NCBI GenBank assembly: GCA_016178505.1
Contig: JACOTG010000108.1
Location: 1-43,487, forward strand
Reading direction: 5' to 3'
DNA length: 43,487 nucleotides
From: Planctomycetota bacterium
GTDB lineage: Bacteria; Planctomycetota; JACOTG01
A program made the position numbers and the translations under genes. Position 1 is the stretch's first letter. Each line of letters begins with the position of its first letter. This document shows positions 1-10,870 of this stretch, piece by piece. The notes below the pieces were generated by a model. That model had not been told where the DNA came from, ran no database searches, and was given only the letters and a program-made list of their open reading frames with translations.

Positions 1-1359
1 ATCGTGGTGCCACCGCCGTCTCGCGCCGTGCAAGTCGGCGCCGCGCTCGAGCGCGCTCGCGGCGGAGACGTCCTCGGCGCGCTCGCCGACGCGCGACAAG
101 CCGGCGCGGATCCCGACGACATCGCGTTTCTCGAGTCGCTCGCGAAGCTCAGTGACGACGTCCTGGAAGCGGAGCGCAAGGCCGATCGCAACTTGCCCGT
201 GAAGGGGAAAACTCCCGCCGTCGGCAAGGTCGCGCGTTTCGATGCGAACTCGCTGGTGCTCGCCGACGCGAAAGGAAAGGAGATCGTGCTGCCGCGGTCT
301 GCATTCGGCCCGGATCAGGTGCTGGATCGCGTTCGCTCGAAACAGCTCGACGTCGGCAATCCGGAGATCCTCGCGTCGACGATGGCGTTGGTCGGCCGGT
401 CCATCGCGGACGCGTCGCCGAAGGTGCGAGATCGCGCGGCGCGCTGGGCAGCCACCACCCGCGAACTCGACGCTCGCAATCGAGTCGCGCGGCTCGCGCC
501 GGTGGTGACGACTCCGCCCGCCGACGTCGCGCCCTGCCTCGAGGACATCGACGCCCTGCTCGGCACGCTACGCGACACGGAATCCGTGCGCGCCAATCCG
601 ACGGGTCTCGCGGCGCTCGGCACCCGGCTCCTCGAGACGTCGTATGCGCAATCGGACGACGTGCTCGGCGCGTTCAAGGGAAAAGCGAAGCGTCTCCCCG
701 ACGGAAGGGTCGAAGTGAAGTTCGACGACGCGAGTTCCCTCGCCGGGTTCGTCGAGGACAAGGGCTACGGCGAGCGGCTGCTCCGCGGCGCGTACGGAAT
801 CGAGGGGCGCGACAAACATCTCGGAGAGACGTCGGTTGCCGCGGGGACGCTCGTCCTGGATGGCGCCGATGCCGTCTTTCATCCGATCGGGTTCTCGGCG
901 CCGTGCACGATCGAATTCGAATTGAACATGATCGCAACCCGGGATCCATCGTTTCCGAACCTCTATTTCCAGGCGATTGCGTTCGACGATTCCCGCGGCG
1001 CGTGGTGCGGCTATAACTGGGCTGCCGCAGTCGTCTCCCCCGGCGAGCATCGCGTCGTACAAGACTCGGATGAGGATGATCGCAACGCGCGATCGTTCGA
1101 ATACGACTTCCTCTATCGATTCAAGCTCGACCACGACGGCAAATCGCTTTCGCTCCTCGTGAACGGAGTCTCCAAGGGAACGATCCCGAATGCATCGGTG
1201 AAATGCGGCCGAGTCGGGTTCGTGGTCTGCGGACCGGCCCGTTACCAAATCTCGAAGCTCGTCGTTCGCGGCATGGTCGACGTATCGACGCTCACCGAGC
1301 GACGGGCAGCGTGGGTCGCCCGCCGCACGGCAAAGTGGCAGGGCGACGCCAAGCACTGA
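1..1359 (+). CDS. C-terminal part of a large protein with concanavalin/DUF1080-like end (5' truncated)
   Basis: The frame is open from the first base, so the gene starts upstream of the window and only about 452 codons are seen. Roughly residues 1-170 are alanine/arginine-rich and probably helical; they include a short stretch that reads like an SH3-like or adaptor segment (DANSLVLADAKGKEIVLP). From about residue 270 to 425 the chain looks like a beta-sandwich of the 3-keto-disaccharide hydrolase/LamG type: it contains FELNMIATRDPSFPNLYFQ, then FKLDHDGKSLSLLVNG and a closing VGFVVCGPARYQISKLVVRG. In such folds this region usually binds carbohydrate or another ligand, but no catalytic residue is identifiable here. 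Proteins of this build in Planctomycetota often carry an N-terminal kinase or TPR region, which cannot be checked because the 5' part is missing. Function is unassigned. Confidence 0.6.
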   Translation: MVVPPPSRAVQVGAALERARGGDVLGALADARQAGADPDDIAFLESLAKLSDDVLEAERKADRNLPVKGKTPAVGKVARFDANSLVLADAKGKEIVLPRSAFGPDQVLDRVRSKQLDVGNPEILASTMALVGRSIADASPKVRDRAARWAATTRELDARNRVARLAPVVTTPPADVAPCLEDIDALLGTLRDTESVRANPTGLAALGTRLLETSYAQSDDVLGAFKGKAKRLPDGRVEVKFDDASSLAGFVEDKGYGERLLRGAYGIEGRDKHLGETSVAAGTLVLDGADAVFHPIGFSAPCTIEFELNMIATRDPSFPNLYFQAIAFDDSRGAWCGYNWAAAVVSPGEHRVVQDSDEDDRNARSFEYDFLYRFKLDHDGKSLSLLVNGVSKGTIPNASVKCGRVGFVVCGPARYQISKLVVRGMVDVSTLTERRAAWVARRTAKWQGDAKH

Positions 1360-1503
1360 CGGCCGGCGGCTTGCACCGACGAATCATTCCAGAACCCCCA
1401 GCTCGCTTCGTGCGTAGAATGCTGCCGCCTCGCCCCGGGGAGGGGTTGGGCCTCCGCTTCGGAAATGGCCTCCACGGCCCCTGAGAAGAAGGACACTCGA
1501 TCG

Positions 1504-4500
1504 ATGAAGCTCGCCCTCGGTGTGACGTTGGCGTTCGCGTTTCTGATCGCTGCGCCGCTGTCGTGCAACGCCGCGCCTCGTCGTGGCGACGACACGAAGC
1601 CCGCCGACGACAAAGAGAAGGACAAGACGAAGCTCAAGGCCGACACGTTCACGGGGCTCGAGCTTCGCGGGATCGGGCCGGCGCTCACGTCGGGGCGCAT
1701 CATCGACATCGTCGTGGCGCCGAACGATCGGTTCACGTGGTACGTGGCCGCGGCGTCGGGCGGCGTGTGGAAGACGACGAACGCGGGCACGACGTGGTCG
1801 CCGATCTTCGACTCGCAAGGGTCGTACTCGATCGGCTGCCTCGCGATCGATCCGAAGAACCCGCTCGTCGTGTGGGTCGGCTCGGGCGAGAACAACAGCC
1901 AGCGCAGCGTCGCGTACGGCGACGGCGTCTACAAGTCGACCGACGGCGGCAACTCGTGGGAAAACGTCGGCCTCAAGGCGTCCGAGCACATCGGCAAGAT
2001 CGCGATCGATCCGCGCGATTCGAACGTCGTGTGGGTCGCCGCGCAGGGTCCGCTGTGGGCGTCGGGCGGAGACCGCGGCCTCTACAAGACGACGGACGGC
2101 GGCAAGTCATGGAAGAAGGTGCTCGAGATCAGCGACGACACGGGCGTCACCGACGTCGTGCTCGACCCGCGCAATCCCGACGTCGTCTTCGCGTCCGCGT
2201 ACCAGCGACGACGCCACGTGTGGACGCTCATCGACGGCGGGCCCGAGTGCGGCATCCACAAGTCGACCGACGGCGGCGCCACGTGGAAGAAGCTCGACGG
2301 CGGACTTCCGAAAGAAGAGATGGGCCGCATCGGCCTCGCGATCTCGCCCGTCGATCCCGACGTCGTGTACGCGACGATCGAGGCGGCGAACAAGGCGGGC
2401 GGCTTCTTTCGCTCGACGGACTCGGGCGCGAAGTTCGAGAAAATGAGCGACACCGTCTCGGGCGGCCCGCAGTACTACCAGGAGCTGTTCCCCGACCCGA
2501 AAGTCGCGGGCCGCGTGTATCAAGTGGACGTTTACATCCAAGTCACCGAGGACGGCGGCAAGACGTTTCGGCGGCTCGGCGAGAAATTCAAGCACGTCGA
2601 CAACCACGCGATCTGGATCGATCCCGCGGACACGGACCATCTGCTCGTCGGCTGCGACGGCGGCTTGTACGAGACGTTCGATCGCGCGGCGTCGTGGCGC
2701 TTCGTGGCGAACCTGCCGATCACGCAGTTCTACAAGGTGTGCGTCGACGAGGCCGCGCCCTTCTACAACGTCTACGGCGGCACGCAGGACAACTTCTCGC
2801 TCGGCGGGCCGGTGCGCACGCGAACCGCGCACGGCATCACCAACCAAGATTGGTTCGTCACTCAGGGCGGCGACGGCTTTCAGTGCCAAGTCGATCCGGA
2901 AGATCCGAACGTCGTGTACGCCGAGGCGCAGCACGGCGTGCTCGCGCGCTTCGACCGCCGCAGCGGCGAGCAGGTCGACATCCAGCCGCAGCCCGGCGCG
3001 GACGGCGCGCCGCTGCGATGGAACTGGGACTCGCCGCTCATCATCAGTCCGCACTCGCACACGCGACTCTACTTCGCGGCGAATCGCGTCTTCCGCAGCG
3101 ACGACCGCGGCGATTCGTGGCAACCGATCAGCGCGGATCTCACGCGACAGATCGATCGCAATCAGCTGAAGGTGATGGGCCGCGTGTGGAGCGTCGACTC
3201 GGTGGCGAAGAACACGTCGACCTCGTTCTACGGCAACATCGTCGCGCTCGCCGAATCGCCGCTTCGCGAAGGCCGCATCGCGATCGGCACCGACGACGGG
3301 CTCGTGCAGATCACGGAGGACGGCGGCAAGAACTGGCGGAAGATCGAGACCTTCCCCGGCGTGCCCGATCGCTCGTACGTGTCGCGCGTCGTGTTCTCGC
3401 CGCAAGACGCCGATGTGATGTACGCGACGTTCGACAACCACAAGATGGGCGACTTCAAGCCGTACGTGCTGAAGAGCACCGACGCCGGCGCGACGTGGAC
3501 GTCGATCGCCGGCGATCTGCCCGAGCGCGGCACCGTGTATTGCCTCCTCGAAGATCCCGGAAAGCGCGAGCTTTTGTTCGCCGGCACCGAGTTCGGCCTC
3601 TTCTTCACGCCGGACGCGGGCGCGCACTGGATTCAACTGAAGGGCAAGATGCCGATCATCCAGGTGCGCGACATCGCGATCCAGAAACGCGAGGGCGATC
3701 TCGTCGCGGCGACGTTTGGCCGCGGGTTCTACGTGCTCGACGACTACACGCCGTTGCGCACGGTCTCGACCGAGTCGCTCGATCGCGAAGCGGCGCTCTA
3801 TCCGGTGAAGGACGCGTGGCTCTACGTTCCGTCGACCCCGCTCGGCCTTCGCGACAAGGCGTTCCAAGGGACCGCGTTCTACACGGCGCCCAACCCGCCG
3901 TTCGGCGCGGTCTTCACCTACTACTTGAAGGACGAGATCGAGACCGCGAAGAAGAAGCGACAGAAGGCGGAGAAAGAACTCATCAAGACCAAGGGGGACG
4001 TCACGTACCCGACGTGGGACGCGCTGCGCGCCGAGGATCGCGAGGAGGAGCCTTCGATCGTGTTGTCGGTGATGGATCCGTCGGGGTTCGTCGTTCGCCG
4101 GCTCACGGGTCCGGCGACGGCGGGGTTCCATCGCGTCGCGTGGGATCTGCGGCAGCCGGCGACCACGCCGCCGACGCTCGCGGCGCCGAGCGACGACGAT
4201 CCGTTCGCGAGCCAGGCGGGCGGGCCGCTCGTTTCGCCCGGGACCTATCGCGTCGCGCTCGCGAAGCGCGTCGGCGGGAAATTGATGGCCATCGGTAATC
4301 CCGTCGACTTCCACGTCGTGCCGCTCGACGCGAAGGCGCCCGCCGTTACCGACGCGGCGTCGATCCTCGCGTTCCGCGAAAAGGCAGCACGCCTGCAGCG
4401 CGCCGTCGTCGGGGCGAATCGCGCCGTGTCCGAGACGCAGGATCGGCTGAAGCTCCTCGCGAAGGCGGTTCAGGAGACGCGGGGCGCCGCGCCGCAGCTC

Positions 4501-4827
4501 GCCGACGACGCGCGCGATCTCGACGCGCGACTCAAAGATTTGCAAGTCGCGCTCACCGGAGACAGCGTCGTCGCCGGTAAGAGCGAGCCGACGCCGCCGG
4601 CGATCACCGAGCGCATCGGGCGAGTCGTCGAGGGCACGTTCGTCTCGACCGCCGCGCCGACGCAGACTCAGCGGCAGGACTACGACATCGCCGCCGCGCA
4701 ATTCACCGGCGTCCTCGACAAGCTGCGAACGCTCATCGAGGTCGACCTGCGAAAGCTCGAGGCGGAAGCGGAGGCAGCCGGCGCGCCGTGGACGCCGGGC
4801 CGCGTGCCGCAGTGGAAACCGGAGTGA
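1504..4827 (+). CDS. Exported sortilin/BNR-repeat beta-propeller protein (VPS10-like 'glycosyl hydrolase')
   Basis: A protein of 1107 residues. I take the ATG at 1504 rather than the one at 1465, because it begins a clear signal peptide (MKLALGVTLAFAFLIAAPLS, then C) and has AAGAAGGA about 8 bases upstream. From about residue 45 to 750 it carries many BNR/sortilin blades of the form 'KSTDGGxxW' or 'RSTDSGAKFEK', each followed by 'IAIDPRDSNVVWVA'-type strands. This is the fold of VPS10/sortilin and of bacterial proteins loosely annotated as WD40/YVTN/BNR-like glycosyl hydrolases. A lysine/glutamate-rich linker lies near residue 820, then an Ig-like domain (VLSVMDPSGFVVRRL), and finally a helical C-terminus with coiled-coil character (about residues 960-1090). 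Close homologs are common in Planctomycetota, Gemmatimonadota and Acidobacteriota, and their substrate is unknown. The stop overlaps the start of the Imm53 gene. Confidence 0.85.
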   Translation: MKLALGVTLAFAFLIAAPLSCNAAPRRGDDTKPADDKEKDKTKLKADTFTGLELRGIGPALTSGRIIDIVVAPNDRFTWYVAAASGGVWKTTNAGTTWSPIFDSQGSYSIGCLAIDPKNPLVVWVGSGENNSQRSVAYGDGVYKSTDGGNSWENVGLKASEHIGKIAIDPRDSNVVWVAAQGPLWASGGDRGLYKTTDGGKSWKKVLEISDDTGVTDVVLDPRNPDVVFASAYQRRRHVWTLIDGGPECGIHKSTDGGATWKKLDGGLPKEEMGRIGLAISPVDPDVVYATIEAANKAGGFFRSTDSGAKFEKMSDTVSGGPQYYQELFPDPKVAGRVYQVDVYIQVTEDGGKTFRRLGEKFKHVDNHAIWIDPADTDHLLVGCDGGLYETFDRAASWRFVANLPITQFYKVCVDEAAPFYNVYGGTQDNFSLGGPVRTRTAHGITNQDWFVTQGGDGFQCQVDPEDPNVVYAEAQHGVLARFDRRSGEQVDIQPQPGADGAPLRWNWDSPLIISPHSHTRLYFAANRVFRSDDRGDSWQPISADLTRQIDRNQLKVMGRVWSVDSVAKNTSTSFYGNIVALAESPLREGRIAIGTDDGLVQITEDGGKNWRKIETFPGVPDRSYVSRVVFSPQDADVMYATFDNHKMGDFKPYVLKSTDAGATWTSIAGDLPERGTVYCLLEDPGKRELLFAGTEFGLFFTPDAGAHWIQLKGKMPIIQVRDIAIQKREGDLVAATFGRGFYVLDDYTPLRTVSTESLDREAALYPVKDAWLYVPSTPLGLRDKAFQGTAFYTAPNPPFGAVFTYYLKDEIETAKKKRQKAEKELIKTKGDVTYPTWDALRAEDREEEPSIVLSVMDPSGFVVRRLTGPATAGFHRVAWDLRQPATTPPTLAAPSDDDPFASQAGGPLVSPGTYRVALAKRVGGKLMAIGNPVDFHVVPLDAKAPAVTDAASILAFREKAARLQRAVVGANRAVSETQDRLKLLAKAVQETRGAAPQLADDARDLDARLKDLQVALTGDSVVAGKSEPTPPAITERIGRVVEGTFVSTAAPTQTQRQDYDIAAAQFTGVLDKLRTLIEVDLRKLEAEAEAAGAPWTPGRVPQWKPE

Positions 4828-5141
4828 GCCGCGCCGCCGACTTTCTCGAGGCGCTCCAGAACTGGTACCTCGCCCAATGCGACGGCAGCTGGGAGCACAC
4901 CTGGGGCGTGGCGATCGAAACCCTCGACAACCCGGGCTGGCCTGTCCGAATCGATCTCGAAGAGACGGGTCTCGACTCGACGACGTTCACGCGCGTCGCC
5001 GTCGATCGCAGCGAACACGACTGGTATCAGTGCTGGGTCGAGGATCACGTGTTCAACGGGGCTGGCGGACCGACGAACATGAAGGACATTCTCGAGGTGT
5101 TTCTCGCGTGGGTCGATGCCGGTACGACTCCGCCGCATTGA
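4824..5141 (+). CDS. Imm53-family immunity protein homolog
   Basis: A 105-residue protein. I choose the GTG at 4824, which overlaps the upstream stop as GTGA, because the conserved region begins immediately after it. The ORF is open up to an ATG at 4788, but that start would lie inside the previous gene. The chain shows the Imm53 hallmarks: LQNWYLAQCDGSWEH, then 'GVAIETLDNPGWPVRIDLEE', then an acidic 'RSEHDWYQCWVEDHVFNGAGG' stretch and the ending 'ILEVFLAWV'. The family was defined as predicted immunity proteins against polymorphic toxins and consists of single-domain cytosolic proteins of about 100 residues. No toxin, Rhs/WXG or secretion gene is visible next to it, so it is an orphan here. 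The start overlap implies translational coupling to the exported beta-propeller gene. Family assignment rests on the motif pattern; the immunity role is inference. Confidence 0.82.
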   Translation: MSRAADFLEALQNWYLAQCDGSWEHTWGVAIETLDNPGWPVRIDLEETGLDSTTFTRVAVDRSEHDWYQCWVEDHVFNGAGGPTNMKDILEVFLAWVDAGTTPPH

Positions 5142-5194
5142 GCGCGCGTCACGGCCCGAAGGATTCGGGACGTCCCGCGGGCCGAGCCGTCGAT

Positions 5195-5285
5195 GACGAA
5201 GTAGATCGCATTGGCGGCGCTTTCGACGACGATGCCTCGTGACCTCTACGTCACATTCCGTGCGCTCGACCTTGCGACCGCGAAA
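5195..5285 (-). pseudogene. Decayed remnant of the shared C-terminal domain
   Basis: Read on the minus strand, one frame gives ARNVT, a TAG stop, then RSRGIVVESA followed by ANAIYFVIDG. This resembles the end of the neighbouring WD40-like protein (VTLTFQGILIDNGAANP ... TNAVYLVISG) with a short internal deletion. No start or further domain can be followed. It is best read as a scrap of another gene that carried the same C-terminal domain. The similarity is short, so the call is tentative. Confidence 0.35.
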
Positions 5286-5311
5286 GCTCGACGAAGGCGG
5301 TCGAGCGGGGT

Positions 5312-5350
5312 GGGGAATAATCCGCCGGAGTTGAACCTGGCTCCGTACCC
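5312..5350 (+). repeat. Dispersed intergenic repeat, copy 1
   Basis: The core is AATAATCCGCCGGAGTTG, two variable bases (AA), then CCTGGCTCCGTAC, preceded by GGGG. Near-identical copies occur at 7268-7306 (same strand) and 30757-30796 (opposite strand). In this copy CTCCGT is followed by ACCCGA and ACGGAG, which gives a 6-bp hairpin. CGGAG upstream could alternatively pair with the same CTCCG. The copy lies 40 bases beyond the stop of the reverse-strand WD40-like gene. Confidence 0.85.
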
Positions 5351-5389
5351 GAACGGAGTGAGGCGTGGCGAATGCCGCCGGCGCCGCCG

Positions 5390-7150
5390 TTATCCGCTGA
5401 TGACGAGATAGACCGCGTTCGTGATGCTGACGGACCTGGGGTTCGCGGCGCCGTTGTCGATCAGGATGCCTTGGAACGTCAGCGTCACCGCGTGCGAGAA
5501 GCCGAGGTTGCGACGCAGGTGCCACGGAGTCGATGCGGCCGAGTACGAGATTCGATGGGCAGCGTTGCAGGCGGACCCGACGGGTCGAGGCGCGACGCAG
5601 CGAAACGGCTGCGGCGCGACGCGCGGCCCGAACGGCGTCGGGTTCACCGCGCATCCGAGATCGATTCCGCCGATCGCGATCGGCGACTGGCGCACCGGAA
5701 GCCCGATCCACGCCCACACGAGGTACGCGCCGTGAGCGGGGCCGCTCGGAGGTGCGTTCAGCGCGAGGATCGTCGGCGTGTTCGTCGACAGGAAGGCGAC
5801 GTCGGTTTCATTGTTCACCGAGAGCACGGCGACGGGCGTGCCGGAGCCGTCGCGAACGGTGCCGACGCCGCATGGCAGTCGATCGCGGACGAAGACATCC
5901 CAGCGTCCATTGTTGTCGTCGGCGACGAGGTTCGGGGCATCCGTCGCGAACGCAACGAAGCGACCGTCGGCCGAGAGGTGGTACCCCTCGCAGCTCCGAC
6001 TCGACAACCCGCGATAGCCCGTGTTCACGAGCTCGCTGACTCCCGTCTGGAGATCAATCCCCCAAATCCGGAGGCCGTTGTGGTAGATGAGATAGGTTCC
6101 ATCGGCTGAGATCACCGGCGGGCCGCCGGAGTGATGAGGCGAGTTCGGATCCGGATCGTTCGTCACCCCCCGAACTTCGTTCGTCTGCAGATCTCGGAGA
6201 TATACATCGACGAGTCCATCGGTATCCGTCGGCACGAGCGCCCCGTTTGTTTCGAAGGCGATGTAGCGCCCGTCCGCAGAAAGGCTCGGACCGCCAGCGA
6301 TCGCGTCGACCTGCTGCCCGTCCGCCGTCACGCTGACTCGCGTCGTCGTCCCCGTCTGCGCGTCGTGCACGAAGACGTCGAGCATGTCGTTCGTGTCATC
6401 AGGAACGAGGTTCGTCGCGTAGCTCGTGAACGCAGTGAACCGGCCGTCGTCGCTGATCCGCTGGTCGTAACTTGGCGCGTTCGTCTGCACCCCCGTCGAG
6501 CTCACGCTCGTGCGCGTGAACGTCGGTGAGCCGTCGTCGAAGACACCGTTAGCGTCGGGATCGCGATCGCAGACGTAGATGTCCGAGCAGCTCATCGTGC
6601 TCGTCGGATCGTTCGGATCGGTGCACAGCAGGTTCGTGTCGTTCGGATCGAGAAAAGCGTTCTCGGTCGCGAAGGCGACGTAGCGCCCCGTCGCCGAGAT
6701 CGCGACGTCCCAGGTCCGATATGCGCCGAAGTTCACGATGCGGGTCGATTGGACACCTCGAACGCAAAGGCTTCCGCCCGTCTCATCGCCGAGGAGAAAC
6801 GCGCACCATCGCCCGTCGGCCGAAAGGGCCGGCTTCCAGGCGCCGCCGCCTGGAGGACCACTCGCCCACGTCACGGCGCCGGTGAGCCGGTCGCGGACAT
6901 AGACGTCCGTGAGGCCGTTCTGGTCGCGTGGGTCGACGGCCGCGAGCGAAGCGTACGCGACGAAGCGGCCGTCGGCGGAGATCGAGACGCCTCGCTGCGT
7001 TCGGACGTTCGCGTTCCACCCGCTGTCTTGGGAGAGCTGGCTTCCGTCCGCGTGGACGCTCTCGCGTGTCGTGATCTGCCCTCGCGCAAACCCGCCGGTG
7101 ACAACGGTGAGCAATAGGATCGAGATCGGCGGTTTGGCCCAGCGATGCAT
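5390..7150 (-). CDS. Secreted WD40/TolB-like beta-propeller protein with shared C-terminal domain
   Basis: A 586-residue exported protein. The ORF runs up to 7363, but the start at 7150 has a perfect AGGAGG four bases upstream (7160-7155) and opens a signal peptide (MHRWAKPPISILLLTVVTGG). The mature part contains about six or seven PD40/TolB-type blades with the signature 'ISADGRFVAFATxxxNLVPDDTNxxxDVFVxD', ending near residue 420. This is a secreted propeller likely to bind ligands or partners, and no catalytic site is visible. From about 425 to the end it carries the C-terminal domain found on four other secreted proteins here: it contains AVLSVNNETDVAFL, AYLVWAWIGLP and VTLTFQGILIDNG, and ends TNAVYLVISG. 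The gene stands alone, divergent from the M16 protease, and is bracketed by two direct copies of the dispersed repeat. Confidence 0.85.
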   Translation of the reverse strand: MHRWAKPPISILLLTVVTGGFARGQITTRESVHADGSQLSQDSGWNANVRTQRGVSISADGRFVAYASLAAVDPRDQNGLTDVYVRDRLTGAVTWASGPPGGGAWKPALSADGRWCAFLLGDETGGSLCVRGVQSTRIVNFGAYRTWDVAISATGRYVAFATENAFLDPNDTNLLCTDPNDPTSTMSCSDIYVCDRDPDANGVFDDGSPTFTRTSVSSTGVQTNAPSYDQRISDDGRFTAFTSYATNLVPDDTNDMLDVFVHDAQTGTTTRVSVTADGQQVDAIAGGPSLSADGRYIAFETNGALVPTDTDGLVDVYLRDLQTNEVRGVTNDPDPNSPHHSGGPPVISADGTYLIYHNGLRIWGIDLQTGVSELVNTGYRGLSSRSCEGYHLSADGRFVAFATDAPNLVADDNNGRWDVFVRDRLPCGVGTVRDGSGTPVAVLSVNNETDVAFLSTNTPTILALNAPPSGPAHGAYLVWAWIGLPVRQSPIAIGGIDLGCAVNPTPFGPRVAPQPFRCVAPRPVGSACNAAHRISYSAASTPWHLRRNLGFSHAVTLTFQGILIDNGAANPRSVSITNAVYLVISG

Positions 7151-7267
7151 CGGACCTCCTACAGCGAGTGCGGCGGCCATTCTCCGGAGCAGGCGCGTTC
7201 GTCGTGCGTCCCCTGTACCCCGCGCGACGCACGGCGCGCAAGGCCCATCGCGTCCGACCCTCGCGGT

Positions 7268-7306
7268 GGGGAATAATCCGCCGGAGTTGTTCCTGGCTCC
7301 GTACGC
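7268..7306 (+). repeat. Dispersed intergenic repeat, copy 2
   Basis: It has the same core as copy 1 (AATAATCCGCCGGAGTTG, TT, CCTGGCTCCGTAC) and continues into CGTACGCGTACG, a perfect 12-bp palindrome covering 7299-7310. The copy sits in the divergent region between the WD40-like gene (start 7150) and the M16 protease gene (start 7381), so a regulatory or mRNA-leader role is possible. Confidence 0.85.
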
Positions 7307-7380
7307 GTACGTGACGCGTGACGCGGGGGCTCTCGGGGGGTAGCTTGTTGGTCTCTCTCCCACAAGTAGGAAAGGACATC

Positions 7381-10185
<2,805 letters not shown>

Positions 10186-10206
10186 TCGAAGAACTCGACC
10201 TCATTC

Positions 10207-10252
10207 ATCGGGCGGCGGCGCCGACATGGCGACCGCCGCCCGATTCGTTTTG
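10207..10252 (+). terminator. Rho-independent terminator of the M16 protease gene
   Basis: A 12-bp perfect stem (ATCGGGCGGCGG at 10207-10218 with CCGCCGCCCGAT at 10233-10244) encloses a 14-base loop and is followed by TCGTTTT. It begins 22 bases after the stop codon of the protease. Confidence 0.8.
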
Positions 10253-10424
10253 GACGGACATGCCCGACATCGAGAGGAAGCGGTGAAGCACCGCGCGCGC
10301 GTGTTCTGGATCGCTTATCTGATCGTCGCGAACGACGACGCGGCCCTCGCGACGGCAACGATCGCATCCGAATTCGAAGTTCGCTGACCACGGCGAAGTG
10401 ACCGCCCAATCGGATCGAGTGGGC

Positions 10425-10655
10425 TTACGACGGCAACGGGTAGATTCGTTCGGACTTGAGCATGTCGGCGGCGTAGGCGAGGCACGCCCGAATGTCCGCC
10501 TCGCTCACGTGGTCGTATTGCTGCATCACCTGCTTGGTCGTGTATCCTCTCGCGAGGAGATCCACGATGAGTTCAACCGTGATGCGGGTCCCTTTGATGA
10601 CCGGTTTGCCGACCATCACTTTGGGGTTCATGACGATTCGTTTGCGCCAGTCCAT
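10425..10655 (-). CDS. DUF433 family small protein (orphan antitoxin-like)
   Basis: A 76-residue protein with the full DUF433 pattern: 'RIVMNPKVMVGKPVIKGTRI', then TVELIVDLLARGYTTKQV, then YDHVSEADIRACLAYAAD. The family is a small winged-helix domain usually encoded just before a DUF5615/Mut7-C PIN-like protein, and the pair is regarded as a VapBC-like toxin-antitoxin module. Here the stretch downstream on the same strand (10425 down to 10186) holds no PIN-like gene, so it appears solitary. The start ATG has GAGGA about six bases upstream. Recognition of the family is firm; any antitoxin role is inferred from relatives. Confidence 0.88.
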   Translation of the reverse strand: MDWRKRIVMNPKVMVGKPVIKGTRITVELIVDLLARGYTTKQVMQQYDHVSEADIRACLAYAADMLKSERIYPLPS

Positions 10656-10870
10656 GCAGTCCTCATTCCAAGCCGCAGCTCGCGCTCGTAATAACGCCGG
10701 CGCTCGCGTTCGAGCGCGTCATTGGTGACAGATTGAATGAGCGAACGACGGTTTTCAAACAATCCGTCGGTCGGAAGCCGCGACGTTGAAACAGCGGTCG
10801 CGAGGCTCGGCCGCCGCTCGTTTGATTTCGATCGATCGGCGCTCGGGCGTGCTGAGAGGCGACGGGCCTC

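Noticed and set aside
1563..4701. Long open frames of 911 codons (plus) and 864 codons (minus) overlapping the beta-propeller gene
   Set aside because: Both are arginine-rich and lack any domain or ribosome binding site. They are shadows produced by high GC at third positions of the real gene.
5166..5177. Perfect 12-bp palindrome CGGGACGTCCCG
   Set aside because: A single occurrence in GC-rich DNA without a T tract or second copy. It could be an operator or a terminator arm, but nothing else supports either.
5312..7306. Integron attC sites flanking the WD40-like gene
   Set aside because: The repeats lack the paired GTT/AAC simple sites and the attC fold, there is no integrase in the window, and the third copy is isolated.
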